From VBOC01 sp035635475 (GTDB taxonomy: Bacteria; Bacteroidota; Ignavibacteria; UBA10030; SZUA-254): DNA of 64,000 bases. Both the position numbers and the translations under genes were made by a program. This document shows positions 43,557 through 52,624 of this stretch, one piece after another (the first letter of the stretch is position 1; each line of letters starts with the position of its first letter). Location: the NCBI GenBank assembly GCA_035635475.1, contig DASQAZ010000134.1, forward strand, positions 1 through 64,000. The letters run 5' to 3'. The notes under the pieces were generated by a model. It worked only from the letters and a program-made list of their open reading frames with translations, had not been told where the DNA came from and ran no database searches.

Positions 43557-43599
43557 CGGCGCCGCAGGAGTCAGTCCCCGACCATTGCGGGGCCGCTCG

Positions 43600-45126
43600 A
43601 TGACTGCGGCGATCGGAACTGTCTTCACTCCGGAACCGTGGGCCCTGTGGCTGATCGGGAGGTATGGCGTCGTCGAGAGGTGGCTCCGCGGCGCTTCAAT
43701 ACTGGATCCAACGTGCGGGAACGGTCAATTCCTCGTCTCCATCATCGCAACGGCCCTCGAGGGCGGAATTCCCCCCCGGAAGCTTCCATTGGAAAGTCTC
43801 TTCGGCATCGAGAAAGAGAAGACGCTCGTCGATGAGCTGCGGGACCGCCTCGCGCGGGATTTCGGGATCGAGATGCCGGCCCGTAACCTGATCACCCGAG
43901 ATATTTTGGAAGAAGGTCCCGTGCTCAAGACGAACATCCTCATCGGTAATCCCCCCTGGATGAATTTCACGGATCTGCCCGACGATTATAAAACCCGGTT
44001 AAAGCCGCTCTTTCTCGAATACGGCCTGGTGAGAGACGCGAGGAGCCTTCTCCTGGGTCATGCAAGGACCGATCTGGCCGCTTTGATTATAGCCAAGACG
44101 ATCCATTCCAATCTCGCTGCGAACGGAGAAGCGTACTTCTTCGTTCCACTTTCCCTGTTCTTGAATGAAGGCGCCCACTCGGGGTTCAGGCAATTCAACG
44201 CCCGTGATGTGCGATTCTCGGTCGGCGAATTGATCGACCTCGAGGGTACAGGTGCGTTTCCCGGAATTGCAACGCGCTTTGGGGCCGCGCGCTTCCGGCG
44301 CGATCTGATCCAACGTTATCCCATTCCCTGCATCAGATACGAATCCGGCCGCTGGCGCCGATGGTGGGCTGCTCCGGTCAGAAAAGACCACGGCGCGCTA
44401 TCGATACTCACGACTCGCAAAGCGTTCGAGAGCTTCAAAACTCTCCGGCTGACGCTTCCGCCCGGAGCAAAACCCCGCCAGGGCGTTAACACGTGCGGAT
44501 CCAATAGTGTGATGATTTTCTCTGACGTAAAAAGAATCAGCCCTGATCTCGTGACCGCCCGGTCGAAGAAATTCGGAACCGTGACCCTCCCTTCGAGATT
44601 CCTCTACCCCCTTCTCGACCGCCGGGTATTCGACAACCCGCGGCAAGTGCCGGAAGACTTCATCCTGCTGCCCTATGATGAATCTTCAGGTAAGCCGCTC
44701 GATCTCCTAGAAATTACGGAGTATCCCGAGCTATGGGAATATCTGAAGGCGGCGTCATCCATGCTGCGGGCGCGAAGGGGGGCGTTGATCGGAAACTGGA
44801 TCCGGCGCGGTTACTGGTGGGCCTCTCTCGGCGTCGGGCCCTACTCGTTCATGCCGTACAAAGTTGCATGGATGGCATATGGACGCACGTCATTCAAGCC
44901 CAGGGTTTTTCGGACAAACCTCGGCAAACCGTGGCAGGGGAATCAGGCACTCCACGCCTACGTGCCGTGCCGGACGAAGTCCGAGGCGGAGAGCACCTTG
45001 AGAGCCCTGTCTCGCCCAGAGATCGCCGCCTATTTGGAATCATTCAAGATGTCGGGTTCGAGGAGCTGGGCGCAACCGGGGAGGATCGCCAGGATCTGTG
45101 AGTATGCGGACGATGCAGGAATCTAG
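43600..45126 (+). CDS. Solitary N6-adenine DNA methyltransferase, Eco57I/TaqI-like
   Basis: A 508-residue gamma-type amino-methyltransferase. SAM-binding motif I is DPTCGNGQF (36-44) and the catalytic motif IV is NPPW (117-120), with a methyltransferase domain of about 230 residues and a C-terminal half that looks like a DNA target-recognition domain. No restriction endonuclease, specificity subunit or other defence gene is nearby; it lies between a DNA repair methyltransferase and the PcrA/UvrD helicase, whose start it overlaps by about 23 bases. ATG 43600 is used; a TTG at 43585 is an alternative. It may be an orphan epigenetic enzyme. Target sequence cannot be read. Confidence 0.85.
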   Translation: MTAAIGTVFTPEPWALWLIGRYGVVERWLRGASILDPTCGNGQFLVSIIATALEGGIPPRKLPLESLFGIEKEKTLVDELRDRLARDFGIEMPARNLITRDILEEGPVLKTNILIGNPPWMNFTDLPDDYKTRLKPLFLEYGLVRDARSLLLGHARTDLAALIIAKTIHSNLAANGEAYFFVPLSLFLNEGAHSGFRQFNARDVRFSVGELIDLEGTGAFPGIATRFGAARFRRDLIQRYPIPCIRYESGRWRRWWAAPVRKDHGALSILTTRKAFESFKTLRLTLPPGAKPRQGVNTCGSNSVMIFSDVKRISPDLVTARSKKFGTVTLPSRFLYPLLDRRVFDNPRQVPEDFILLPYDESSGKPLDLLEITEYPELWEYLKAASSMLRARRGALIGNWIRRGYWWASLGVGPYSFMPYKVAWMAYGRTSFKPRVFRTNLGKPWQGNQALHAYVPCRTKSEAESTLRALSRPEIAAYLESFKMSGSRSWAQPGRIARICEYADDAGI

Positions 45127-47329
45127 CCTGAGCGATCTCAACCCCAGGCAACAGGAGGCGGTGAAGACCGTTGAAGGGCCCGTTATGGTCCTCGCCGGAC
45201 CCGGAAGCGGCAAGACCCGGGTCCTCACACATCGGATCGCGCACTTGATGAAGATCGGCGTTCCCCCGTATTCAATACTTGCCCTGACCTTCACCAATAA
45301 AGCGGCCGGTGAAATGAAAGAGCGCATCACCCGGCTCGTCGGCGATCAGGCCGCACGCCTCTGGATGGGGACATTTCATTCACTCCTCGCGAGACTCTTG
45401 AGGGTGGAATGCGAGAAAATTGGCTTCCAGAAAAACTTTTCTATCTACGATGCGCAGGATAGCCTCGCGCTTATAAAGCGCATCATGAAGGCGGCGAACA
45501 TCCCCGCGCAGCAATTCAATCCAGCAGCGATCCGCTCGCGGATCAGCGGAGCGAAAAACCAATCGCTCTCCCCCCCGGAATATGCGCGGCTCGCAACAGA
45601 CCCGTTCGAAGAAAAGGCCGCCCGCATTTATGCGGAGTACCAGGCGGGCCTGAAGCGGCAGAATGCGATGGACTTCGACGACCTGCTCCTGCTGCCGCTC
45701 GAGCTCTTTGAAGGGCACCGGGCGGTTCTTTCAAAATACCAGGATCGATTTCGATTCATTCTGGTCGATGAGTATCAGGATACCAACCGCGTTCAGTACG
45801 CTCTCGTGAAGCTGCTCGGGGCAAAGTACCGGAATGTGTGCGTCGTCGGCGATGACGCCCAGAGCATTTATGCGTTTCGGGGGGCTGATATACGGAACAT
45901 ACTGGATTTCGAGCGGGATTACCCCGATGCGAAGATCATTCGCCTCGAACAGAATTACCGGTCCACAAAAACCATCCTCGCCGCCGCCGACCAGGTCATC
46001 AAGAACAATATCGATCAAATGCGGAAGGATCTCTGGACCTCGAACGCAGCCGGCGATTTGATTACGGTGCTCGAGTGCGAGGACGACCGGCAGGAAGCCG
46101 CAACGATCGTATCGTTGATCTATGAAGAATCCCGCAAACTCAAAATCGATCTCTCCGGTTTTGCGATCATGTACCGGACGAACGCGCAATCGAGGACGCT
46201 CGAAGATGCCCTGCGCCGCAGCGGCGTTTCTTATGTAATCGTCGGAGGCATCGAATTCTATCAGAGAAAAGAAATCAAGGATGTCCTGGCGTATCTCCGG
46301 GTGCTTGCCAATAATGCCGACGGCGAAAGCCTCCTGCGGGTCGTCAACTATCCTCCCCGGGGACTCGGTGAGGCGGCGCTGAATCGGCTCGCCGAGTTTT
46401 CTTCGGACAAGGGGATCAATCTCCTCGACTCGGCCGCGAGAGCGGGGGAGATAGCGGGGTTGTCAGCCTCGGCGAAGCGGAGCTTCACGGAGCTTGCCGC
46501 GCTATTTAAGAAGTACCGCGGCCTGTCGGCGGAAGTGTCGGTGAGCGAGCTCGTACGAGCGATGATCGACGAAGTCGGGATCCTCACGCTCTTAAAAGAG
46601 GAGGGCACCCCCGAATCGATGGCGCGGCGGGAAAACGTGCACGAACTGTTGTCGGCAATTTCCGAATACGCCGACCAGCACTCCGGCTCGACGCTTGAGG
46701 ATTTCCTCCAGGAAGTCTCCCTGCTTTCGGATGTGGATCAATGGGACGATACCCATGCCGAGGTCACCCTCCTGACGCTCCATGCCGCCAAGGGCCTGGA
46801 ATTCCCCGTCGTGTTCATCTCGGGTCTGGAGGAAGGACTGCTCCCATTTTACACATCCCCGATCGGCCCGAAAGATCTGGAAGAGGAGCGGCGGCTGTAT
46901 TACGTCGGCGTCACGCGGGCGATGAGGAAGTTGTATCTAAGCCGCGCGAGGATCCGCTACCGGTTCGGCGACGTGACATTCCAGTCCGCCTCCCGCTTTC
47001 TCGATGAGATCGAACCCTCCCTCGTCGAAACGGTCAATGTTGCCGGCCGCTCCCGGCCGCAGCGGCGCATGCCTCAACCGGCGCGCTCACAGGTCGGAAC
47101 GGCCGATTCCGACTCGCGATATTTCTCCGATCCCCCCGCTGAGACGGGATCCGATTTCGATCAGCCCCAGGCTCTCAGGATCGGCGGATTCGTGGAACAC
47201 GAAATCTTCGGCAGAGGGAAAATCCTTGATCTGTCGGGCAACGGAGAGACGCTGAAAGCGGTGGTCGATTTTCCGGAGGCAGGAAGAAAAAACCTTCTTG
47301 TTCGGTATGCGCGGCTCAAAATCCTCTAG
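45104..47329 (+). CDS. ATP-dependent DNA helicase, PcrA/UvrD family
   Basis: A superfamily 1A 3'-5' helicase of about 741 residues. Motifs: Q-motif region LNPRQQEAV, Walker A GPGSGKT, motif II VDEYQDTN, GDDAQSIYAFRGAD, LEQNYRS, TLHAAKGLEFPVVF and VGVTRA. The C-terminal region, with low-complexity linkers and a final GGFVEHEIFGRGKIL Tudor-like domain, is the PcrA type that binds RNA polymerase. The start is uncertain among GTG 45098, ATG 45104 and ATG 45113, all overlapping the methyltransferase gene. Confidence 0.94.
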   Translation: MRTMQESSLSDLNPRQQEAVKTVEGPVMVLAGPGSGKTRVLTHRIAHLMKIGVPPYSILALTFTNKAAGEMKERITRLVGDQAARLWMGTFHSLLARLLRVECEKIGFQKNFSIYDAQDSLALIKRIMKAANIPAQQFNPAAIRSRISGAKNQSLSPPEYARLATDPFEEKAARIYAEYQAGLKRQNAMDFDDLLLLPLELFEGHRAVLSKYQDRFRFILVDEYQDTNRVQYALVKLLGAKYRNVCVVGDDAQSIYAFRGADIRNILDFERDYPDAKIIRLEQNYRSTKTILAAADQVIKNNIDQMRKDLWTSNAAGDLITVLECEDDRQEAATIVSLIYEESRKLKIDLSGFAIMYRTNAQSRTLEDALRRSGVSYVIVGGIEFYQRKEIKDVLAYLRVLANNADGESLLRVVNYPPRGLGEAALNRLAEFSSDKGINLLDSAARAGEIAGLSASAKRSFTELAALFKKYRGLSAEVSVSELVRAMIDEVGILTLLKEEGTPESMARRENVHELLSAISEYADQHSGSTLEDFLQEVSLLSDVDQWDDTHAEVTLLTLHAAKGLEFPVVFISGLEEGLLPFYTSPIGPKDLEEERRLYYVGVTRAMRKLYLSRARIRYRFGDVTFQSASRFLDEIEPSLVETVNVAGRSRPQRRMPQPARSQVGTADSDSRYFSDPPAETGSDFDQPQALRIGGFVEHEIFGRGKILDLSGNGETLKAVVDFPEAGRKNLLVRYARLKIL

Positions 47330-47348
47330 GAATCTCAAGCCCGCTTCA

Positions 47349-47377
47349 TTGCATTTTCCTCTTTTCTTTAGTAAGTT
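47349..47377 (+). promoter_or_regulatory. Putative promoter of the DUF2007 gene
   Basis: TTGCAT (47349-47354), 17 bases, TAAGTT (47372-47377), in the 86-base gap after the helicase gene. Confidence 0.45.
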
Positions 47378-47415
47378 CCGTCAGAATCTACCCTTTTTGC
47401 GGAGAAAGTGATTCC

Positions 47416-47658
47416 ATGGAGCGTTTTGTCGCGGTAGCAACGTACATGAATGAACTCGAAGCGGAGCTGGCGCAGGCGACACTGGCTGCGGCCGGCATCG
47501 AGTCATTTCTCAAGTACGAAGATATCGGGGGGATGCTTCCCGTGCTTCAGGAATCGGAGGGTGTGCGGGTCCTCGTCGAAGAAGAGCGTCTCGTGGAGGC
47601 CCGGGCTGTGCTGAACGAGCGCGCCGAGGAAGATACCTCTTCGCAGCCGCCCGATTGA
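47416..47658 (+). CDS. DUF2007 domain protein
   Basis: An 80-residue protein of the DUF2007 (putative signal-transducing) family. The sequence has the family's alternating fold: VAVATYMNELEAELAQATLAAAGI, then a central KYEDIGG and a C-terminal VRVLVEEERLVEARAVL helix. Function is not established; it resembles PII-like small regulators only in size. It has its own promoter and a GGAG upstream of the ATG. Confidence 0.85.
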   Translation: MERFVAVATYMNELEAELAQATLAAAGIESFLKYEDIGGMLPVLQESEGVRVLVEEERLVEARAVLNERAEEDTSSQPPD

Positions 47659-47711
47659 TTCAATAAGACCACACCCGATTCTTTCCCCGTTTATGTCCCC
47701 TCATCACTAAG

Positions 47712-49220
47712 ATGTCGATGCTCAAACAACTGCTCCGGAGGAAAGACCTCGACGCGATTCTCCGCGAGAGCGAAGTCCCCCAGCACCAGCTCAAACGCGC
47801 GCTCGGCGCCTTCGACGTCGTTATGCTCGGCATCGGGGCCATCATCGGGGCGGGCATCTTCGCAACGATCGGCACTGCCGCGGCAGGTGACGCCTCGCGA
47901 TTGGGCGCAGGCCCCGCGCTTATTCTTTCATTCGTTCTCACCGGCGTCGCGTGCGGCTTTGCGGCGCTCTGCTACGCGGAGTTCGCGGCCATGGTTCCGA
48001 TCTCCGGAAGCGCTTATACCTACTCGTATGCCACGATGGGCGAGTTCGTTGCTTGGATCATCGGCTGGGATCTGATCATCGAGTACGCGGTCGGAAACGT
48101 CGCCGTCGCCATAAGCTGGGGAAATTATTTCAAGACCTTTGTCGCGGGGTTCCATCTCTTCATCCCCGATTGGCTCTCGACCGATTACCGGACTGCAGGA
48201 AGAATCCCCGGTCTGCTCGAGAATGCCCCCCACATTTTTGGCGTCCCGATTGTGTTTAATATCCTCGCCTTCGGCATTGTTTCGCTGATCACGATCGTGC
48301 TCGTGATCGGAATAAGAGAAAGCGCGAGAATCAATACGCTCATGGTCCTTCTGAAGCTGGCCGTTCTAGGGTTTTTTGTCTTTGTGGGGTGGAAGTACGT
48401 GAAGCCCGAAAACTGGCATCCGTTCGCCCCCAACGGTTGGGGAGGGATCCAGGCCGGCGCTGCGGTCGTCTTCTTCGCCTATATCGGGTTCGACGCCGTT
48501 TCGACGGTGGCCGAGGAAGTTCGTAATCCCAAGCGCGACCTGCCGAGGGGGATCATCGGCTCTTTGATCGTGTGCACGGTGATTTATATCGTCGTCGCCG
48601 CCGTCTTCACGGGCATTATACCCTATTCCGCCCTCGTCCAGATGCTGGCGACGAAGCAGGCGGAGCCGCTGACGCTCGCTCTGGAATATGCCAACATCGA
48701 AAAGTATGCAGGCCTGTTTGTTGGGATTGTTGCATTCGGCTCGGTCGTCGCGCATACTGCAGTGCTGCTTGTCTTCCAGCTCGGGCAGCCGAGAATTTTC
48801 TTCTCGATGGCCAGGGACGGCCTGCTGCCAGCGGGGTTCGCGAAGGTGCACCCGAAGTTCCGCACGCCTTATGTCACGACGATTCTGACGGGTGTGGCCG
48901 TGGGGGTTTGTTCAATGTTCGTCAGCATCGACGAGATGGTCGATCTGACAAATATCGGGACGCTTTTTGCGTTTGCGCTCGTCTGCACGGGAATTCTCAT
49001 TCTGCGGAAACGCGACCCGAATCGCCCGAGAGGTTTCAGAACACCATGGGTTCCTGTCGTTCCCATGCTCGGAATCGGTTCGTGCCTTTACCTGATGCTG
49101 GGACTGCCCGCGGTGACGTGGGTCCGGTTCGGCGGGTGGTTAATAGTGGGAATGGTGATCTATTTCCTCTACGGCTTCAAGAAGAGCGGATTACTGCGGG
49201 ATCAGGTTTCGCCTAAATAA
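47712..49220 (+). CDS. Amino-acid permease, APC superfamily
   Basis: A 502-residue inner-membrane transporter with about 12 to 14 hydrophobic helices. The first helix motif GIGAIIGAGIFATIG is the unwound substrate-binding helix of the amino acid-polyamine-organocation superfamily, and the overall sequence most resembles cationic amino acid transporters (YfnA/CAT-like). No accessory subunit gene is present. The stop codon region overlaps the tail of the opposite livF by 19 bases. Confidence 0.93.
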   Translation: MSMLKQLLRRKDLDAILRESEVPQHQLKRALGAFDVVMLGIGAIIGAGIFATIGTAAAGDASRLGAGPALILSFVLTGVACGFAALCYAEFAAMVPISGSAYTYSYATMGEFVAWIIGWDLIIEYAVGNVAVAISWGNYFKTFVAGFHLFIPDWLSTDYRTAGRIPGLLENAPHIFGVPIVFNILAFGIVSLITIVLVIGIRESARINTLMVLLKLAVLGFFVFVGWKYVKPENWHPFAPNGWGGIQAGAAVVFFAYIGFDAVSTVAEEVRNPKRDLPRGIIGSLIVCTVIYIVVAAVFTGIIPYSALVQMLATKQAEPLTLALEYANIEKYAGLFVGIVAFGSVVAHTAVLLVFQLGQPRIFFSMARDGLLPAGFAKVHPKFRTPYVTTILTGVAVGVCSMFVSIDEMVDLTNIGTLFAFALVCTGILILRKRDPNRPRGFRTPWVPVVPMLGIGSCLYLMLGLPAVTWVRFGGWLIVGMVIYFLYGFKKSGLLRDQVSPK

Positions 49221-49918
49221 GCCTTCCGAACCCCCTCGTTCTTCGCGATCTCCGACGCCTTCCCCTCGATCATCAGCTCGCCGGTTTCGATGACATAGGC
49301 GTAGTGGGCGATCTGCAGGGCAAGATGTGCATTCTGTTCGACCAGAAGGATCGTCATCCCGAGCTCCCGGTTGATCTCCTGAATCTTTTCGAAGATTGTC
49401 TTTACCAGAATCGGGGCGATGCCCAATGAGGGCTCATCGAGGAGCAGAAGACGGGGCCGCGTCATTAAGGCCCTCCCGATAGCGAGCATCTGCTGTTCTC
49501 CGCCCGAGAGTGTCCCCCCGGGCTGTTTGATTCGTTCCTTGAGGCGGGGGAAAATCGAAAAGACGAACTCCATGTCATTCTGGATTTCGGCGCGGTTGTT
49601 CCGGAGGTAAGCGCCCATTTCAAGATTTTCTTTCACCGTGAGGTTGGCGAAAATCATTCTTCCCTCCGGAGCCTGACCGACACCGAGGGCGACGATTTCA
49701 TGCGGGGGGCGATTGGTGAGTTCCACATCCTCGAAGCGGATCGTTCCCCTGGACGCTTTGACGAGGCCGGAAATCGTCCGCAGGGTCGTGGTTTTGCCCG
49801 CTCCATTTGCCCCCAGCATCGTCACGATCTGACCTCGTGCGATTGAGAGCGAAACTCCCTTGATCGCATGGATTGCACCGTAGCGCACCTCGAGACGTTC
49901 GATCGTAAGCATGGTCAT
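49202..49918 (-). CDS. livF: Branched-chain amino-acid ABC transporter ATP-binding protein LivF
   Basis: A 238-residue ATPase, starting at ATG 49918 (49912 is an alternative). Walker A GANGAGKTT, signature LSGGEQQM and Walker B LLLLDEPSLG are complete. It is the last gene of the minus-strand liv operon, 19 bases after livG; with LivG it energises the LivH-LivM channel. Confidence 0.95.
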   Translation of the reverse strand: MTMLTIERLEVRYGAIHAIKGVSLSIARGQIVTMLGANGAGKTTTLRTISGLVKASRGTIRFEDVELTNRPPHEIVALGVGQAPEGRMIFANLTVKENLEMGAYLRNNRAEIQNDMEFVFSIFPRLKERIKQPGGTLSGGEQQMLAIGRALMTRPRLLLLDEPSLGIAPILVKTIFEKIQEINRELGMTILLVEQNAHLALQIAHYAYVIETGELMIEGKASEIAKNEGVRKAYLGET

Positions 49919-49937
49919 GGGATGGCGGCCCGCGTCG

Positions 49938-50720
49938 TCAGGCGGCCTGTTCTCCGAGATAAGCCTCGATAACGCTCGGGTTGTTCCTGATCGCTTCGGG
50001 AGACCCCTCCGCGATCTTGATGCCGTAATCGAGCACAATGATCCGCTCGCAGATTCCCATGACAACCTTCATGTCGTGTTCTATCAATAGAATCGCGATA
50101 TCAAACCTCTCCTTCACCAGCCGGATCAGCCGCATCAGCTCCACCTTTTCAGTGGCATTCATGCCCGCTGCCGGTTCGTCTAGTAATAGCAGCTGCGGTC
50201 TTGTGGCCAGCGCCCGGACAATCTCGGTCCGCCGCTGATCGCCATAAGGGAGCGACGTCGCCCGTTCGTTCATCACCTGAGTCAGGTTAAAAATTTCCAG
50301 AAGTTCAACGATCGACGCCCGGACGGCGCGCTCTTCCTCGTGGAACCTCGGGAGCTGCAGGGTGGAGTGGCTGAAACCGTGGCGGAGAGTCTTGACAAAC
50401 GATACTTGGATGTTTTCATAGACGGTGAGGCTCGGGAACAGGCGGATGTTCTGGAAGGTTCTGCCGATCCCGAGTCCGGCGATCTGATACGGCTTCAGTC
50501 CCACGATATTCCGGCCATCGAACAGGACGCTCCCCTTTGTTGGCTGATAGACTCCGGTGATCATATTGAATACCGTCGTTTTTCCGGCGCCGTTTGGTCC
50601 GATCATTCCGAGCAGATCGTGGCGGCCGATCCCGACTTCGAGAGCGGAAACGGCGGTGAGCCCCCCAAAATTTATTCCGCACGCCCTCAGCTCGAGGATG
50701 TTCCCCGCCGTGGTCTTCAC
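49938..50720 (-). CDS. livG: Branched-chain amino-acid ABC transporter ATP-binding protein LivG
   Basis: A 260-residue ATPase starting at GTG, overlapping the livM stop by 4 bases. Walker A GPNGAGKTT, the LivG-type signature region YGDQRRTEI and Walker B LLLLDEPAAGM are present, and the C-terminal part ends in the long MKVVMGICERIIVLDYG motif typical of LivG. Confidence 0.95.
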   Translation of the reverse strand: MKTTAGNILELRACGINFGGLTAVSALEVGIGRHDLLGMIGPNGAGKTTVFNMITGVYQPTKGSVLFDGRNIVGLKPYQIAGLGIGRTFQNIRLFPSLTVYENIQVSFVKTLRHGFSHSTLQLPRFHEEERAVRASIVELLEIFNLTQVMNERATSLPYGDQRRTEIVRALATRPQLLLLDEPAAGMNATEKVELMRLIRLVKERFDIAILLIEHDMKVVMGICERIIVLDYGIKIAEGSPEAIRNNPSVIEAYLGEQAA

Positions 50721-51679
50721 ACCGGCATCGCCTGTTTGCGCAGACGGCGCAGGAGCGACTTCACGGATAGCTCCCTGCCGAACAGGCCCTGAGGCCGCGT
50801 GATCATGATGATCACCAGCGAGAGCGAATAGATGACCATGCGGTATTCCGCGATCGGGCGCAGCGCTTCCGGGAGGATCGTCAGAAGCGTCGCCGCGATG
50901 ATGACGCCGGGTGTATTGCCCATCCCGCCGACTATCACCATGACCACGATTTCGATCGACCTTATAAAACTAAACTGCTGGGGATTTATATAAGAAACGA
51001 AGTGAGCGTAGAGTCCGCCTGCGATCCCGGCGAAAAACGCACCGGTGACAAACGCAATCACCTTGTACTTGGTCGTATTGATGCCCATCGCCTGGGCGGC
51101 AATCTCGTCGTCCCGAACGGCGAGAAATCCCTTGCCATAGGAAGAGTTGACGAGGTTTGTGACGACGAAGACAGTAATGGAAACGACGCTGAAGACCCAG
51201 AAAAAGTTGGTCAGCTTGGGAATTCCCGTAAATCCTCTTGCGCCTCCGAGGAATTCAAGATTCTGGATAACGACCCGGATGATCTCGCCGAATCCGAGCG
51301 TCGTGATGGCCAGATAGTCACCGCGAAGCCGCAGACTCGGAATTCCGACGAGCAGGCCGGCGAGAGCCGCCACGACCCCGCCAAGAATGAGGGCGAGCGG
51401 CAAAATGATCAGGCCCGAGCCGGCGCCCGCCGAAGCGCCCAGCGTGGTCGATACGACAGCCCCGGTGTACCCGCCGAGAGCCATGAACCCGGCGTGCCCC
51501 AGCGAGAATTGACCGGCGTAGCCGTTGATGAGATTCAGACTGGTTGCCAGGATTATGTTGATTCCGATGTAGATGATGATCTGAAGAAAGTACGGGTTGA
51601 TCTGGGACTGGAACTGCGAGACGATGAAGCTCAGCAGAATGCCGGCCAACAGCAGCATCTTGGACGCGTGGTTGCGCAT
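50717..51679 (-). CDS. livM: Branched-chain amino-acid ABC transporter permease LivM
   Basis: A 320-residue membrane protein with about eight to ten hydrophobic helices. The sequence NLINGYAGQFSLGHAGFMALGGY and RGDYLAITTLGFGEI are the LivM hallmarks. It follows livH by 2 bases. Confidence 0.95.
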   Translation of the reverse strand: MRNHASKMLLLAGILLSFIVSQFQSQINPYFLQIIIYIGINIILATSLNLINGYAGQFSLGHAGFMALGGYTGAVVSTTLGASAGAGSGLIILPLALILGGVVAALAGLLVGIPSLRLRGDYLAITTLGFGEIIRVVIQNLEFLGGARGFTGIPKLTNFFWVFSVVSITVFVVTNLVNSSYGKGFLAVRDDEIAAQAMGINTTKYKVIAFVTGAFFAGIAGGLYAHFVSYINPQQFSFIRSIEIVVMVIVGGMGNTPGVIIAATLLTILPEALRPIAEYRMVIYSLSLVIIMITRPQGLFGRELSVKSLLRRLRKQAMPV

Positions 51680-51681
51680 GG

Positions 51682-52587
51682 CTACACTTTTTCTGCTTCG
51701 GCTCGCCCCAGGATTCCCGACGGTTTGAAGAGCAGGATCAGGATGAGAATCCCGAACGCGATCGCGTCCCGATACGTCGGGGAAAGATAGCCGGTGACAA
51801 ACGTCTCGATCAGCCCGATGATAAAGCCGCCGAGGGCGGCGCCGGGAATGTTGCCGATTCCGCCGAGGACGGCTGCGATGAACGCCTTGAGGCCGGGGAA
51901 AACCCCCATCAGGGGATTAATGCTCGGGTAGAGGCTGCCATAGAGAATCCCGGCGGCGGCGGCCAGGCTGGAGCCGAGCACGAACGTAAATGAAATTACG
52001 GTATCGATGTTGATTCCCATGAGGCTTGCGGCGGACTGGTTGTAGGAAACCGCCCGCATGGCGGTCCCCATCTTGGTCTTCAGGACGATGAAGCGCAGGA
52101 GCAGCATCAGGCCCAGGGCCGTACCGATCACGATGACGGGGGTCGAGCGCAGGACGAGGTTCGGGGTGTTGATCAGCACCGTCGATGGAAGAAGGGTCGG
52201 GAATGACTTCGGATCGGGGCCGAAGACCAGCTGTCCGCCGAACTCGAGGAAGAGCGAGATGCCGATTGCCGTGATCAGGATCGTGAGCTTTGGGCGGGGA
52301 CGAAGCGGCCGGTAAGCCAGTTTTTCTATCGTCACTCCCAGCGCCGAACAGACGAGCATCGAGAGAAGCAGCGTGACCGGCCCGGCAATAAGAAGCGAGC
52401 CGCCGACGAGCGGCGTGATGCGCGGAGCGGCATAGTATCCGACGAACGCGCCGACCATGAACACGTCGCCGTGCGCAAAATTAATAAAGCGCAGGACTCC
52501 GTAAACCATGGTGTAGCCGAGAGCGATAAGCGCGTAGATGCTGCCGAGGGAAATCCCGTTAATGACTTGCTGCAGCAGTTCGCTCAT
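51682..52587 (-). CDS. livH: Branched-chain amino-acid ABC transporter permease LivH
   Basis: A 301-residue membrane protein with about eight helices. GISLGSIYALIALGYTMVYGV at the start and PGLKAFIAAVLGGIGNIPGA near the end are typical of LivH. It follows livK by 37 bases. Confidence 0.95.
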   Translation of the reverse strand: MSELLQQVINGISLGSIYALIALGYTMVYGVLRFINFAHGDVFMVGAFVGYYAAPRITPLVGGSLLIAGPVTLLLSMLVCSALGVTIEKLAYRPLRPRPKLTILITAIGISLFLEFGGQLVFGPDPKSFPTLLPSTVLINTPNLVLRSTPVIVIGTALGLMLLLRFIVLKTKMGTAMRAVSYNQSAASLMGINIDTVISFTFVLGSSLAAAAGILYGSLYPSINPLMGVFPGLKAFIAAVLGGIGNIPGAALGGFIIGLIETFVTGYLSPTYRDAIAFGILILILLFKPSGILGRAEAEKV

Positions 52588-52624
52588 GTGCTCTGATCAG
52601 GGTGACCGTCACGGTTGGCGGTCG

